DNA of 64,000 nt, from NCBI GenBank assembly GCA_046331425.1, contig JAXLQU010000015.1, positions 1-64,000 on the forward strand, given 5' to 3'. The notes under the pieces were generated by a model that had not been told where the DNA came from, did no database searches, and saw nothing but the letters and a program-made list of their open reading frames with translations. A program made the translations under genes and the position numbers. Shown here one piece after another: positions 30,585-40,700 of this stretch (position 1 is its first letter; every line of letters starts with the position of its first letter). The DNA comes from JANNUT01 sp046331425 (GTDB taxonomy: Bacteria; Acidobacteriota; Polarisedimenticolia; J045).

Positions 30585-31514
30585 ATGCCGACCTACCGTT
30601 TGGATCTCGAATACGAGGGGACGCGCTTTCAGGGGTGGCAGGAGCAGAAGAATGCTCGCACGGCGGCCGGCGCGTTACGCGAGGCGCTGAAAGCCTCGGG
30701 CATCACCGTCGACGATTTGATGGGGGCCGGCCGGACCGATCGCGGTGTGCATGCGCTCCAACAAACCGCGCATCTGCGCACGGCGCGTTCACTTCCCGAA
30801 CTGACGCGCTATCGCCGTGAACTCAACGACCTCGTCCCCCCTGATCTGCACGTGTTGAACATCACACCCGTAAGTGAGACGTTCCACGCCCGCCGCGATG
30901 CGCAACGTCGCAGCTATCTCTATCAAATCGTGACCCGCCGTTCGGCCTTTGCTCGGCGACACTCCTGGTGGGTGAAATACTCACTCGACGTCGATGCGAT
31001 GACCGGCGCGGCAGCGTTGCTGATTGGCCGACACGATTTCACGCTGTTGTCGGAGCCGGCGCCCGAGAAAGACCTCAGCACGATCGTGGTGGTCGAGGAG
31101 GTCACGGTTCAGCCGCATGAGGCGGCTGTGTTGATCCGCATCTGTGCCTCGCACTTCCTCTACAAGATGGTTCGACGGACGATTGGCGTGCTGGTGAAGA
31201 TCGGCACCGGCCAATTGCAGCGCGATGATCTGGTGAGACTGCTCGCGCTGCGAGCGCGGCGCGAGTTGAGTGCGCAAGTGGCGGAGTGGACCGCGCCCCC
31301 GGCAGGGCTGTTTTTGGAGCGTGTGATCTATGCGGGGGATCCTCCGTTGGGTCCGGTGCGCGCCACGCTTCCGGTGGCGCGCGAGGCGGTCATGAGCCCA
31401 CCAGACAGGCGATCCAACACGTATCGGCCGGGGCCGACGTCACGCGACGAAATACGCCGTTCCCCGTCCCCGCCTTCAGGTCGGTTCCCTCCCAATAAAC
31501 GTCGGCGTTCTTGA
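30585..31514 (+). CDS. truA: tRNA pseudouridine(38-40) synthase, with a basic C-terminal tail
   Basis: 309 residues. TruA isomerises uridines 38-40 in the anticodon arm. Seen: YRLDLEYEGTRFQGWQ, the catalytic-Asp motif GAGRTDRGVHALQQ (Asp near 51), RSYLYQI, FLYKMVRRTIGVLV and the closing PPAGLFLERVIYAG. After that the family normally ends; here about 55 further residues, rich in Arg, Pro and Ser, follow. The last 125 nt overlap the 3' end of the convergent methyltransferase gene. The ATG at 30585 is preferred over a GTG six bases earlier. Confidence 0.92.
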   Translation: MPTYRLDLEYEGTRFQGWQEQKNARTAAGALREALKASGITVDDLMGAGRTDRGVHALQQTAHLRTARSLPELTRYRRELNDLVPPDLHVLNITPVSETFHARRDAQRRSYLYQIVTRRSAFARRHSWWVKYSLDVDAMTGAAALLIGRHDFTLLSEPAPEKDLSTIVVVEEVTVQPHEAAVLIRICASHFLYKMVRRTIGVLVKIGTGQLQRDDLVRLLALRARRELSAQVAEWTAPPAGLFLERVIYAGDPPLGPVRATLPVAREAVMSPPDRRSNTYRPGPTSRDEIRRSPSPPSGRFPPNKRRRS

Positions 31515-32217
31515 AGCCCGCCTCGAGCAGCAGCTCGCGCAGTTCGGGCAGTGTCCAAAGTCGCCAGTCGTACTCGAACGCGTTCTTGATCTGGCTGCCG
31601 TCTCTGAATCGGAAGTGAATCGCGAATACCGCGCGATAGTTGGCCGGGTCGAATCGCTTCTGCTCCCACACGTAGCTGAAGTTGCCGGTGATGCGCCGCG
31701 TCTCCTCGCGCGCTTCGACTTGCGTGTCGCACCCGCCCAGCACGTCCAACACGAATACCCCTTCGCGCGCCAGGTTCTTTCGCGCTGCCTTGAAGTACTT
31801 CAACAGCAGCGGGCGCGTCTGAAACACGCAGAAGGAGAAGTTCGCGGCGACCACCACATCGGCTTTGGGAGTTGGAACGGTCAGCACATTCCCCTGGATC
31901 AACTGTACGCGTCGGCGCTGCGCTTCGGAGAGCGCCAACACGTTGTGTTGCGCGCCCCAAGCCAGGACCTTGGCGTCCAGGTCCACGCCATACGCACGCC
32001 GGCCGGTGTGCGATCGCACCCACTCGCATGCGACGAGGCTTGTGCCGCAGAAATCCTCACGCAGTGTCAGCGGTCGCCGGCCAAATCGTTCTCGAAAAAG
32101 GCGGTCGTACATCTTCACGTCGGGCCCAGGCTGCTGCACCGACTGTTGATAGAGGACTTGAGGGTCGGAACGCGAGGCAAGTGTCATCGTTCGCGGCATG
32201 GGGCGGGATTCTGCCAT
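31390..32217 (-). CDS. Class I SAM-dependent methyltransferase
   Basis: 275 residues with a Rossmann methyltransferase core. Motif I region LREDFCGTSLVACEWVRS, acidic loop AYGVDLD (ribose-binding Asp near 79), motif IV ADVVVAANFSFCVF and post-core strands GVFVLDVLGGCDT. The FCGT...GVDLD combination is seen in a group of uncharacterised bacterial methyltransferases; the substrate is not evident. The 3' end overlaps truA tail-to-tail by 125 nt. The start could also be Met7 or Met11; none has a clear ribosome-binding site. Confidence 0.82.
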   Translation of the reverse strand: MAESRPMPRTMTLASRSDPQVLYQQSVQQPGPDVKMYDRLFRERFGRRPLTLREDFCGTSLVACEWVRSHTGRRAYGVDLDAKVLAWGAQHNVLALSEAQRRRVQLIQGNVLTVPTPKADVVVAANFSFCVFQTRPLLLKYFKAARKNLAREGVFVLDVLGGCDTQVEAREETRRITGNFSYVWEQKRFDPANYRAVFAIHFRFRDGSQIKNAFEYDWRLWTLPELRELLLEAGFKNADVYWEGTDLKAGTGNGVFRRVTSAPADTCWIACLVGS

Positions 32218-32317
32218 GCTCCGACCGCTGACCGGCAGGGCCGGTCCGCTGAACTTGGGTTATCTGGTGCGAGCGATCGCGGGGAATAGACTCCCGGCCG
32301 CTCGAAGGAGGGGCCTG

Positions 32318-33262
32318 ATGAGCACATCGACCAACGCGGCGTCGCAAGGCGGCATCGCGGTCCGCGGTATTCGACATACCTATCCGGGCGGCAAGACCGC
32401 ATTGGATGGAATCGATCTGGAGATCGGCACCGGACTGTTTGGTCTGTTGGGACCGAATGGCGCCGGCAAGAGCACGCTGATGAGAATCATCTGCACGTTG
32501 CTCGTCCCGACCAACGGCAGCGTAACGGTGCTCGGGCACGACACCGTGCGAGAACGTGCCACGGTCCGCGAAAGCCTGGGTTACCTGCCGCAGGAGTTTT
32601 CGGCGTGGCGGCTTCAGCGGTGCGACGAAGTCATCGACACGATGGCCCGTTTGGCTGGGATGCGCGACAAAACGCAGCGCGCCAAACGGGTAGCCGAGAC
32701 GCTCGAGACGGTCGGACTGACCGCGGTGGCCGATCGAAAGGTCAAAGCGCTCTCGGGTGGAATGGTGCGACGACTCGGCGTCGCTCAAGCGCTGGTGCAT
32801 GATCCGCCGGTCATCGTGGTGGACGAGCCGACAGTCGGACTCGATCCGGAAGAGCGGCTGCGATTTCGCCGCGTGATGGCGCAGCTGGCGCAATCGCGGG
32901 TGATCGTGCTGTCGACACATATCGTGGCCGACCTCGGGGGTACCTGCACCGACCTCGCGTTGATCGACGACGGCAAGGTCGTGTTCCGCGGAAGCCCCAC
33001 CGAGTTGGTGCGCAAGGCCGCAGGGCGGGTGTTCGAGACGGTGCTGCCGGTCGGTGGTGAAGAGCGGCTCGATCCTCGACAGTTCGAGATCGTCTCCAGC
33101 GTGCCCGAAGGGGTGGGGAAGCGCGTGCGCTATGTCAGCGCCGATGGCTCGGCGTATCCGAACTCCGAACCGGTCGCCGAACCGACGCTGGAAGAGGGGT
33201 ACCTCGGATTCATGGCGGCCCGAGGAAGAACAGCGGTGGCGCTCGGCCACGAGGAGGCATGA
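32318..33262 (+). CDS. ABC transporter ATP-binding protein (ABC-2 exporter type)
   Basis: 314 residues. Nucleotide-binding domain: Walker A GPNGAGKST near residue 48, Q-loop YLPQEFSAW, signature LSGGMVRRLGVAQAL, Walker B VIVVDEPTVGLDPEERLRF and H-loop STHIVADLGG. A C-terminal region of about 90 residues ends TLEEGYLGFM, closely like the end of the ATPase fused to the RND pump downstream (LEDGYLMLV). The ATG at 32318 follows GAAGGAGGGG. It is the first gene of a 15-kb operon whose next gene starts on its last base, and it probably powers the ABC-2 permease domain encoded there. Confidence 0.93.
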   Translation: MSTSTNAASQGGIAVRGIRHTYPGGKTALDGIDLEIGTGLFGLLGPNGAGKSTLMRIICTLLVPTNGSVTVLGHDTVRERATVRESLGYLPQEFSAWRLQRCDEVIDTMARLAGMRDKTQRAKRVAETLETVGLTAVADRKVKALSGGMVRRLGVAQALVHDPPVIVVDEPTVGLDPEERLRFRRVMAQLAQSRVIVLSTHIVADLGGTCTDLALIDDGKVVFRGSPTELVRKAAGRVFETVLPVGGEERLDPRQFEIVSSVPEGVGKRVRYVSADGSAYPNSEPVAEPTLEEGYLGFMAARGRTAVALGHEEA

Positions 33263-36200
33263 TGCGCTTCGATCGGATCTGGGCGATTGCCTCGGCGGAG
33301 GCTCGACTCACCCGCCGGCTCGCACGCTTTTGGATTTTCTTGATTCTGTCGGCGGTCGTCGGGGCTGCATTCTTGAGCGTGTATCTGTTCTATCACTACT
33401 GGTCCTCGAGTTCGGCGACTGCGGCGCTCCTGAATCCGCGCTTTTTGTTGGGGGTCGTGGGGGGCTTCTTTCTGTTGGGTTACTCGCTGGCGGTAATGTT
33501 TTTGGCCTACGAGGTTCGGGCTCGCGATGAGCGCGAACGCGTGGCCGAGACGTTGGACATCCGACCCGTTTCCAACCTCGAGTTGATGTTCGGCCGGCTG
33601 ATCGGAATCTTGATTCCGTCCTATATCGGGATTGCCGTGATCGTGTTGCTTTACTCGGGCATCTCGGCGTTGATCGATGTCGGCTTCGAGCCAGTATCGA
33701 TGCTTCTCTACCTGACGATGGCGACCATTCCGGCGCTGGTGTTCTTCATCGGTTTGACCTTCGCGGTCAGCGTCGCCGTGCGCTCGCGAGCGATCTCGGC
33801 GGTGGTCTTGCTGATGGTGCTGGGCGCGCTGTTCATGGTGATCTTCGGGATCATTCCCACCTCGTTCCGAAACTATCCGTTGTTCGATGTGGCCAGCCTG
33901 TTCACGATGGGCACGCCATCGGACATCCTGCGTTGGAGTGTCGATGGCGCGGGTGTGCTGCATCGACTCGGAGTCTTTCTGCTGGGGATCGGTCTCGTGA
34001 TGCTCGCCGCCGCGCTCCATCCGCGGCGCGATGACGGTTCGCGCGGACAACGGTTAGGGCTGAGTGCCGGGTTGGTTGCGGTCGGTGTGCTCGCCATGAC
34101 GGCGCCCGTGTTGCAAACCTCATCGGATCTGGCCAAGCAAGCGCGATGGCGCAACGCGCACGCGGCACATGCGGCAGATCGTGCGCCCGACGTGCGCTCT
34201 ATCGATGCCAGCGTGCAACTCGATCCTCCGTCGGGTCTCACGCTGGAGGCGACGATTACGTTCGCGGCGCCTGCCGATCACGAATTGAGCGAGGCGCTGT
34301 TTTCACTCAATCCTGGCTACAGCATCGACAGCCTGACTGTCGGCACCACGGGCATCACACCTGTCTTCGACGATGGGCTGCTGACGGTTGCCTTGAGTCC
34401 GCCGCTTGCCGCCGGTCAGGAGCGCACGCTGACACTCAAAGCACATGGTCGACCCGAACGCGACTTTGCGTATCTCGATTCGGTCCGCAATCCATTTACC
34501 GAACCATCCACCAACGGGCCGTTCTTCCTGTTGGGATATCGACCGTTGATTTACCAAAGCGGCTTCGTCGCCTTGATGCCGGGTGGCTTCTGGCTGCCAG
34601 CCGGCGGCGCCGCCGTGGCCGCCCCGGGTACCGGCGAGCGACCGGCGGACCCATTCCGCTTGACGTTGAAGGCCACGATTCCCGACGGTTGGAAGGTTGC
34701 CGGACCAGGCAAGCGACTCGGCGACGGACGGACGGTTTCGTGGGCACCGACCGCGCCGGTCGATAGCGTCGCGCTGGTCGCCAGTCGTTTCGAGTCGCGT
34801 GAACTCGATGTCGATGGCACGCACTTCGAACTGCTGTTGCACACGACTCACGCCAAGCAGTTCGAGTTGTTGTCGATCGCCAAGGACGAACTCGAGAAGA
34901 AGCTCAGAGAGAAGCTGGCCGAGATGAAGAAGCTCGGCCTCTCCTATCCGTACGACGGGCTGACGTTGGTCGAGGTTCCACCGACCCTGCGCGGCTATCG
35001 CGGCGGTTGGCGCTTGGAGTCGGCACTCGGCCCTTCCGGGATGGTGTTGCTGCGCGAGACAGGTCTCCCCACCGCGCGGTTCGATGTTGCCGTCAAGCGC
35101 GCTCAAAGTCAGAAGGACAAAGAGGGTGGACCGGGTCAAGCAGTGGTCGAGTCGCTCCGCGGTTTTTTCAACAACGACTTCTCGGGTGGGAACCTCTTCA
35201 GCTTGGTGTCGCGGCAGGCTGTCGCCGGCCAAGTGGCGCCGGTGGGGCGCGATGCGGTCGCGCTCGATGTATTGCTGCAACGGACGTCGGGACGATTGTT
35301 GTTCGGAGCGTCAGGGTTTTTCTCCGCCCATCTGTACGACAAGAACGTCGGCCAAACGATCAACAGTTCGTTCGGTGCGTTGGTCGGTGGCGGAGCGGAA
35401 GCCGGGACATTCGGTGATGCGGTGCTGAAGGCGGCGAGTTCACGGCCCATCGTTTGGGATGCGCTCACCACCACCGCACTCAGCCGGCTCGATCCCACTG
35501 CCGACCCGCGCCGCGCGTTCGATGCGCTGGTGGTAAAAGGCGAGGGGATGTCGCGCTCGCTCGTCGACGATCTCGGCGCCACAAAGACGGCCGCGGTGCT
35601 GGCCAACCTGCTGAACGCCAAACGCGGCGAACAGATCGTGCGCAGCGATCTGGTTGCGGCCGCGACCGCCGCTCAGGCCGATGTGGGCGGGCTGCTCGAT
35701 ACCTGGATCGACGGCACCGGTTTGGCAGGATTCGTCGCCGGACCGGTGCGGGTTGCGCGACTGAAAGACGGCGACGGTGGTGCCGCGCGCTACCAAGTGC
35801 TGTTTTCGCTGCGCAACGACGAAGCGGTGCCGGGAATCGCAGCGATCGGATGTGTGTCGCGCACCAAAACCGCGCCGACAGTTCCCGGGCAAGAGGCGCA
35901 AGAGGAATCGACCACGAGCACCTTCGATGGCGGCGGTGTCGTCCGACTCGCAGCGAAGGCGGAGGTCGAGGTGGGGTGCGTTACCGCGGCGCCGCCGGTC
36001 GAGGTGCGGATCACGCCATACCTGTCGCTGAATCGCGAACGATTCACGCTACCGGTGCCGACCGTCGATGAAACGCGCGTTTCGGAGGTCGAGCCGCTCA
36101 GCGGGACGCGGCCGATGGAGTACAGCGCCGGCGATGACGGTACGGTCGTGGTCGATGACCTCGACAGCGGTTTCAACGCGCCCCCTGAACCCGCCTCCAA

Positions 36201-36675
36201 GCTGCTCCGGTTCGGTCAAAAACTCGATCCAGCGCAGATGGACAACGGCCTCACCTCGGTGGTCGCGATCTGGCAGATGCCAAATGCATGGACTCGCATG
36301 ACGCTCAGTTCGGCGTACGGCCGCTACCGACATACCGCAGCCGTCACACCGGTGGGCGATGGAACTCGGCCCGCCCGATTCACGGCGAAGCTCCCCAAAG
36401 GCGGCCGTTGGAAGGCCGAGTTGTACTTCCCGGAATTGGCCCGGCGCGAATTCATCCGGGGGGCTGGCTTCGGCAAATGGAGCGTGACGGTCTCTCAAGG
36501 GGCGGTATCGCGAGACGTATCATTCTCCGCCAGCGATGCGGAACGCGGATGGAATAGTCTTGGCGAGTTCGATCTACAACCCGGAGACGTGTTGATCACG
36601 CTTTCGGACAAAGCGGAGGGACGATGGGTGATCGCCGACGCCGTGAGGTTCACGCCGGTCGGAACCGGTTCGTGA
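33262..36675 (+). CDS. ABC-2 permease fused to a degenerate M1-peptidase-like domain and golvesin-like C-terminus
   Basis: 1137 residues. The first 265 or so form an ABC-2-type permease with about six helices (IFLILSAVVGAAFLSVYLFY; RARDERERVAETLDIRPVSN as the conserved cytoplasmic loop). The middle (about 310-850) follows the plan of M1 aminopeptidases, but where HExxH-x18-E should be the sequence reads VSRQAVAGQ ... RDAVALDVLLQRTSG (about 645-680), with no zinc ligands. The last 110 residues resemble a golvesin C-terminal-like beta domain (GWNSLGEFDLQPGD ... VIADAVRFTP). Intact permease/M1 fusions are known; this looks like a binding-only derivative facing the periplasm. Start: the second of two ATGs, better spaced from GAGGAGG. 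Confidence 0.82.
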   Translation: MRFDRIWAIASAEARLTRRLARFWIFLILSAVVGAAFLSVYLFYHYWSSSSATAALLNPRFLLGVVGGFFLLGYSLAVMFLAYEVRARDERERVAETLDIRPVSNLELMFGRLIGILIPSYIGIAVIVLLYSGISALIDVGFEPVSMLLYLTMATIPALVFFIGLTFAVSVAVRSRAISAVVLLMVLGALFMVIFGIIPTSFRNYPLFDVASLFTMGTPSDILRWSVDGAGVLHRLGVFLLGIGLVMLAAALHPRRDDGSRGQRLGLSAGLVAVGVLAMTAPVLQTSSDLAKQARWRNAHAAHAADRAPDVRSIDASVQLDPPSGLTLEATITFAAPADHELSEALFSLNPGYSIDSLTVGTTGITPVFDDGLLTVALSPPLAAGQERTLTLKAHGRPERDFAYLDSVRNPFTEPSTNGPFFLLGYRPLIYQSGFVALMPGGFWLPAGGAAVAAPGTGERPADPFRLTLKATIPDGWKVAGPGKRLGDGRTVSWAPTAPVDSVALVASRFESRELDVDGTHFELLLHTTHAKQFELLSIAKDELEKKLREKLAEMKKLGLSYPYDGLTLVEVPPTLRGYRGGWRLESALGPSGMVLLRETGLPTARFDVAVKRAQSQKDKEGGPGQAVVESLRGFFNNDFSGGNLFSLVSRQAVAGQVAPVGRDAVALDVLLQRTSGRLLFGASGFFSAHLYDKNVGQTINSSFGALVGGGAEAGTFGDAVLKAASSRPIVWDALTTTALSRLDPTADPRRAFDALVVKGEGMSRSLVDDLGATKTAAVLANLLNAKRGEQIVRSDLVAAATAAQADVGGLLDTWIDGTGLAGFVAGPVRVARLKDGDGGAARYQVLFSLRNDEAVPGIAAIGCVSRTKTAPTVPGQEAQEESTTSTFDGGGVVRLAAKAEVEVGCVTAAPPVEVRITPYLSLNRERFTLPVPTVDETRVSEVEPLSGTRPMEYSAGDDGTVVVDDLDSGFNAPPEPASKLLRFGQKLDPAQMDNGLTSVVAIWQMPNAWTRMTLSSAYGRYRHTAAVTPVGDGTRPARFTAKLPKGGRWKAELYFPELARREFIRGAGFGKWSVTVSQGAVSRDVSFSASDAERGWNSLGEFDLQPGDVLITLSDKAEGRWVIADAVRFTPVGTGS

Positions 36676-37733
36676 GCAAGACGGGAGGAGTGGCTGTTCT
36701 TCTGGTCATGCTGGCCTCTGCGTGCGGCGCCACGAATACACAACAAGACATCGAGTTCCGCGTACCGGTTACGGCCGGGGACGTCGCCAGCAGCACGGTC
36801 GAAGACCGGGTCGTTGCGACCGGCACATTGCGCGCACCGGAGATGGCCACGTTGACCGTCGAGACCACCGGGATTTTGCGGGTTGCGAAGTCCGGTGGCC
36901 GGAGGCTGGCCGAAGGAGACGCTGTCAAGCGCGGTCAAGTCGTGGCCGAAGTCTCGGGCGAGGACGTCACGCTGGCGGCCCGAAGCGAGGCGACCGCTCG
37001 TCGCTTGGAGACGGCCCAGCGCGATTACGATTCCAAGCAGCGGTTATTCGAAGAGGGGTTGATCACGCTCTTGGATCTGAAGAATTCCGAGACGACCCTG
37101 GCCGAGGCCAAGAACGAGCAGGAACGCAGTCGACTGACCGAAAGTCGCACCAAGCTCGTCTCGCCGGTCAACGGCACGATCATCAAGTTGGTGCGCGACG
37201 CCGCGGGCCAAGCGATCGTCGATGGCCAACGCGTGATGGTCGGCACCACCATCGCGCAGATCGCTGCGCTCAGCACCTTGGTGGCGGACATCGATCTGGT
37301 GGGGGGCGATGTGGCGCGCGTCACCCCTGGTATGACAGCTCGGGTGCGACAGCACGCGTATGAAGGCTCCGAGTTCGTCGGTCGCGTCTTGCGCTTGGCC
37401 CCCTCGCTCGATCCGACCACACGCGCGCTGCGCGCCGAAGTCGAGGTGGTCAACGACCAGGAAAAACTGCGGCCAGGCATGTTCGTCGAAGTCACATTGA
37501 TCGCCGATCGGCACGAGAACGTTCCTGTAGTGCCACGCGCAGCGGTGACCGAGCGAGCCGGCAAGAAGGTCGTGTTCGTGCTCAAGGAGCAATCGGTCGA
37601 GCAACGTGGCGTCACGCTCGGATTCGGGGACGACGAACGGGTCGAGATTCGCGAGGGACTCAAGGCCGGCGAACGAATCGTGGTCAAGGGGATCGAGACG
37701 CTCGCCGACGGCAGCAAAGTTCGCGTGAACTAG
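36672..37733 (+). CDS. Lipoprotein periplasmic adaptor (RND-type membrane fusion protein)
   Basis: 353 residues from a GTG that overlaps the previous stop (GTGA). The N-terminus is a lipoprotein signal (VLLVMLASAC, lipid-bearing Cys near residue 18). It contains a lipoyl-like half (TLTVETTGILRVAKSGG ... EGDAVKRGQVVAEV), a short alpha-hairpin (about 100-150), the second half (LVSPVNGTIIKLVRDAAGQ), a beta-barrel (PGMTARVRQHAYEG) and a membrane-proximal domain with VPRAAVTERAGKKVVFVL. It should dock the RND pumps encoded immediately downstream. No TolC-like outer-membrane factor is in the operon. A longer frame from 36624 lies inside the upstream gene and is unlikely. Confidence 0.92.
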   Translation: MSKTGGVAVLLVMLASACGATNTQQDIEFRVPVTAGDVASSTVEDRVVATGTLRAPEMATLTVETTGILRVAKSGGRRLAEGDAVKRGQVVAEVSGEDVTLAARSEATARRLETAQRDYDSKQRLFEEGLITLLDLKNSETTLAEAKNEQERSRLTESRTKLVSPVNGTIIKLVRDAAGQAIVDGQRVMVGTTIAQIAALSTLVADIDLVGGDVARVTPGMTARVRQHAYEGSEFVGRVLRLAPSLDPTTRALRAEVEVVNDQEKLRPGMFVEVTLIADRHENVPVVPRAAVTERAGKKVVFVLKEQSVEQRGVTLGFGDDERVEIREGLKAGERIVVKGIETLADGSKVRVN

Positions 37734-37736
37734 CCG

Positions 37737-40700
37737 ATGGAAGCGCTGGCTCGACTTGCCACACGACGTCCGGTCGCGATCTCGGTGTTGGCCGCTGCGC
37801 TTGTGTTGATCGGGATCGTGTCGTGGCGGCAACTGCCGCAAGACCTGCTGCCTGATGTCGAGAGCCCCACCGTCGTGGTTTCGGTCCGCTCGCAAGATCG
37901 ACCGCCGGCTGAGATGGAGCGGGTTTACGGCGAGCGAATCGAGCAACTGCTGTTCGCGGTGCGCGGTATCAAGCAGGTCAAGCAGACGGCCCGCACCGGT
38001 CGGATCGTCGCGACGGTCGTGTTCGACTGGAATACCGACATGGACTTGGCGCAGATCGAGGTACAGAAGGCGATGAGTGTGCTTGCCGCCGACCCCGATC
38101 TGGACGAAGCGCCTGCGGTCCGTCGTTTCGATCCGCGGCAAGCGCCGGTGATCAGCGTCGGCCTCACAGCGCCCAACGGCCGACCCGATCTCGCCGAATT
38201 GCGCCAGTTGGCGCGTCGCCAACTCGCACCGGCGCTCGAGCAACTCGAAGGGGTGGCGGAGGCGCGGGTCGTCGGTGGCCGCGAGCGTGAAGTGCAGGTG
38301 GTGGTCGACCGCTATCAGTTGGAAGCGCACAACCTGACGATCGGCAGCATCACGTCGCGCTTGCAAGCAGCCAACGTCGATATCAGCGCCGGCACCTTGG
38401 AGGAGGCCGGTCGCACCTTCTTGGTGCGCGGGCTCTCGCGCTTCAACAACACCGAGGACGTCGCGGCCACCGTGTTGCGCTACGACACCGATGCCGATGG
38501 CCGTCGTTCGCCGTTGCGCGTCGGCGATGTGGCGCTGGTGAAGTGGGCCGATGCAGAGATCACTCATCTGACGCGAGTCAACGGGATCGAGGGCGTGTCG
38601 CTGGCGATCTACAAGGAGGCTGGGGCCAATACGGTGGCGGTCTCACGCAAGGTGCGGGCTGCCATCGACCGAATCTCCGCCGATATGCCGGGTGTGAGCG
38701 CCACGCTGGTGAGTGATGAAGCGGGACTGATCGAGGATGCGCTCTCCGATCTGCAGGGCTCGGCTTTGATCGGCTTGCTGCTCTCCGTCTTGGTGCTGGT
38801 CGTTTTCTTGCGCGCCGTGGCGCCGACGTTGATCGTCAGTACGGCCGTACCGGTCGCTTTGTTGTCGACATTCTTCTTCATGGATCTTGCCGGGCAGACA
38901 CTCAACCTGATGACGATCGCAGGCTTGGCGCTGGGTGCCGGCAACTTCGTCGACAACGCCATCGTGGTAGTCGAAGCGATGTTCCGTCGTCTGCAGGGTG
39001 GCGAGTCGACGACGCAGGCAGCCGCCGGCGGCGCGGGGGACGTGGGCGCTGCGATCGCCGCGTCGACGCTGACGACCTGCATCGTGTTCCTCCCGGTGAT
39101 CTTCGTGAAAGGGCTTGCCGCACGCTTGGTGGAAGGACTGGCATTCACCGTCACGGTCTCGATGATCGCGTCTTTGGCGGCGGCGGTGCTGTTGATTCCA
39201 GCGCTCTCGCGTTGGCTTCTGCCCAAGGATGGTGTCAAAGCGCTCGACCCAGGCAGTCGCCGCATGGAAGCGATCGTTGGAAGACTGCTGAAGCGACCGC
39301 TGCTCACCGTCGGCATTGCAACGTTGCTCGCCGCGGTGTCGTGCTTCGGGCTGAGCCGGCTGGGAAGCGAGCTGCTGCCGCCCTCGGACCCGCGGCAGTT
39401 CTCGGTGCGATTGGTGGCCGCCGCTGGCACGCGTGTCGAGTCGACCGCGGCGACCGTCGCTGCGATCGAAGGGTTGCTGCGCCAGGCGGCCGGCGACGAC
39501 ATCGTGGCGATGCTTTCGGAGGTCGGGAGAATTCCCGAAGACGATCGACTGATTCGCGAGGAGCAGACCGAGGAGAATACGGCGCGCATCACACTACGAC
39601 TCGCTGCGAGCGGCCAGACGGCGATGCAGATCGTGCAGAGTGTCGGCCCGACCATCGAGAAGATTCCCGGATTGGAAGTGTCGTGGGAAGTCGGCGCATC
39701 GGCACTGGCGCGCGCGCTCGGCACATCGGGTCCACCCGTCGTGATCGAGATCAGCGGCCAAGCCTTGCCCGATCTCGCGCGCGGCGCCGAGGCGTTGCAA
39801 GCGGCGCTGGTCGCAAGTCCGGTGTTGTGGAACGTGCGGTCGTCGTTCGAGGGCGGGCCGCCCGAGTTGCGAGTCAGACTCGATCGATCGATGGCCGATG
39901 GATTGGGCGTCGATCTCGATCAGGTGGCCGCGGTGTTGGAGGCGTCTCTGGACGGGAAGCGAGCGACGACGCTGACCACGGGAGACGAGGAACGGAAGAT
40001 CGTGGTCCGCATGCCGGCCGTTCGTCGCGAGGAGTTGTCCAAGCTTCCGTTGACGGCTAGCAACGGGACACGCGTCACGCTGGGAGATGTGGCGCAATTC
40101 GATCTGACCGAAGGGGCGCGCGAGATCTTCCGTCGCGACCAGCGGCGCGCCGCGCAGGTCACGGCGCGGATCGCCCCCGGCCACGACTACCCAGAGGCGA
40201 TCGCTGCCGCCAACCTCGCCTTGACGCAGGCGAATCTTCCGGCCGGAGTGCAGGTCACGCTCGGAGGCGAGGAAGAAGAGCGTCGCCTGGTATTCACGCA
40301 ACTGCGCTGGGCCGCTCTGTTAGCGCTGGTACTGGTGCTGATGGTGTTGGCCGGGACGTTCGAATCGTTGCTGCACCCGCTCACGGTGCTGTCGGTGGTG
40401 CCGCTGTCGTTGATCGGCGTGGCCGCCTTGATGGTGCCTAACGGACAACCGATCGGCGTGATGGCGATGCTCGGACTGATCGTGCTGGTGGGCGTAGCGG
40501 TCAACGATGCGATTCTCTTGGTCGATGCGGTGGGTGGCTCGAGGGCGCAAGGATTGGCGTTGCCCGAGGCGCTGGCGCGTGCCGCCGCGATCCGGCTTCG
40601 GCCGATCTTGATGACCTCGTTGACCACGATTCTGGCGCTCTTGCCGCTGGCATTCGGGAGCAGCGATGCTGCGCTGTTGCGTCGTCCCTTGGCATTGACT

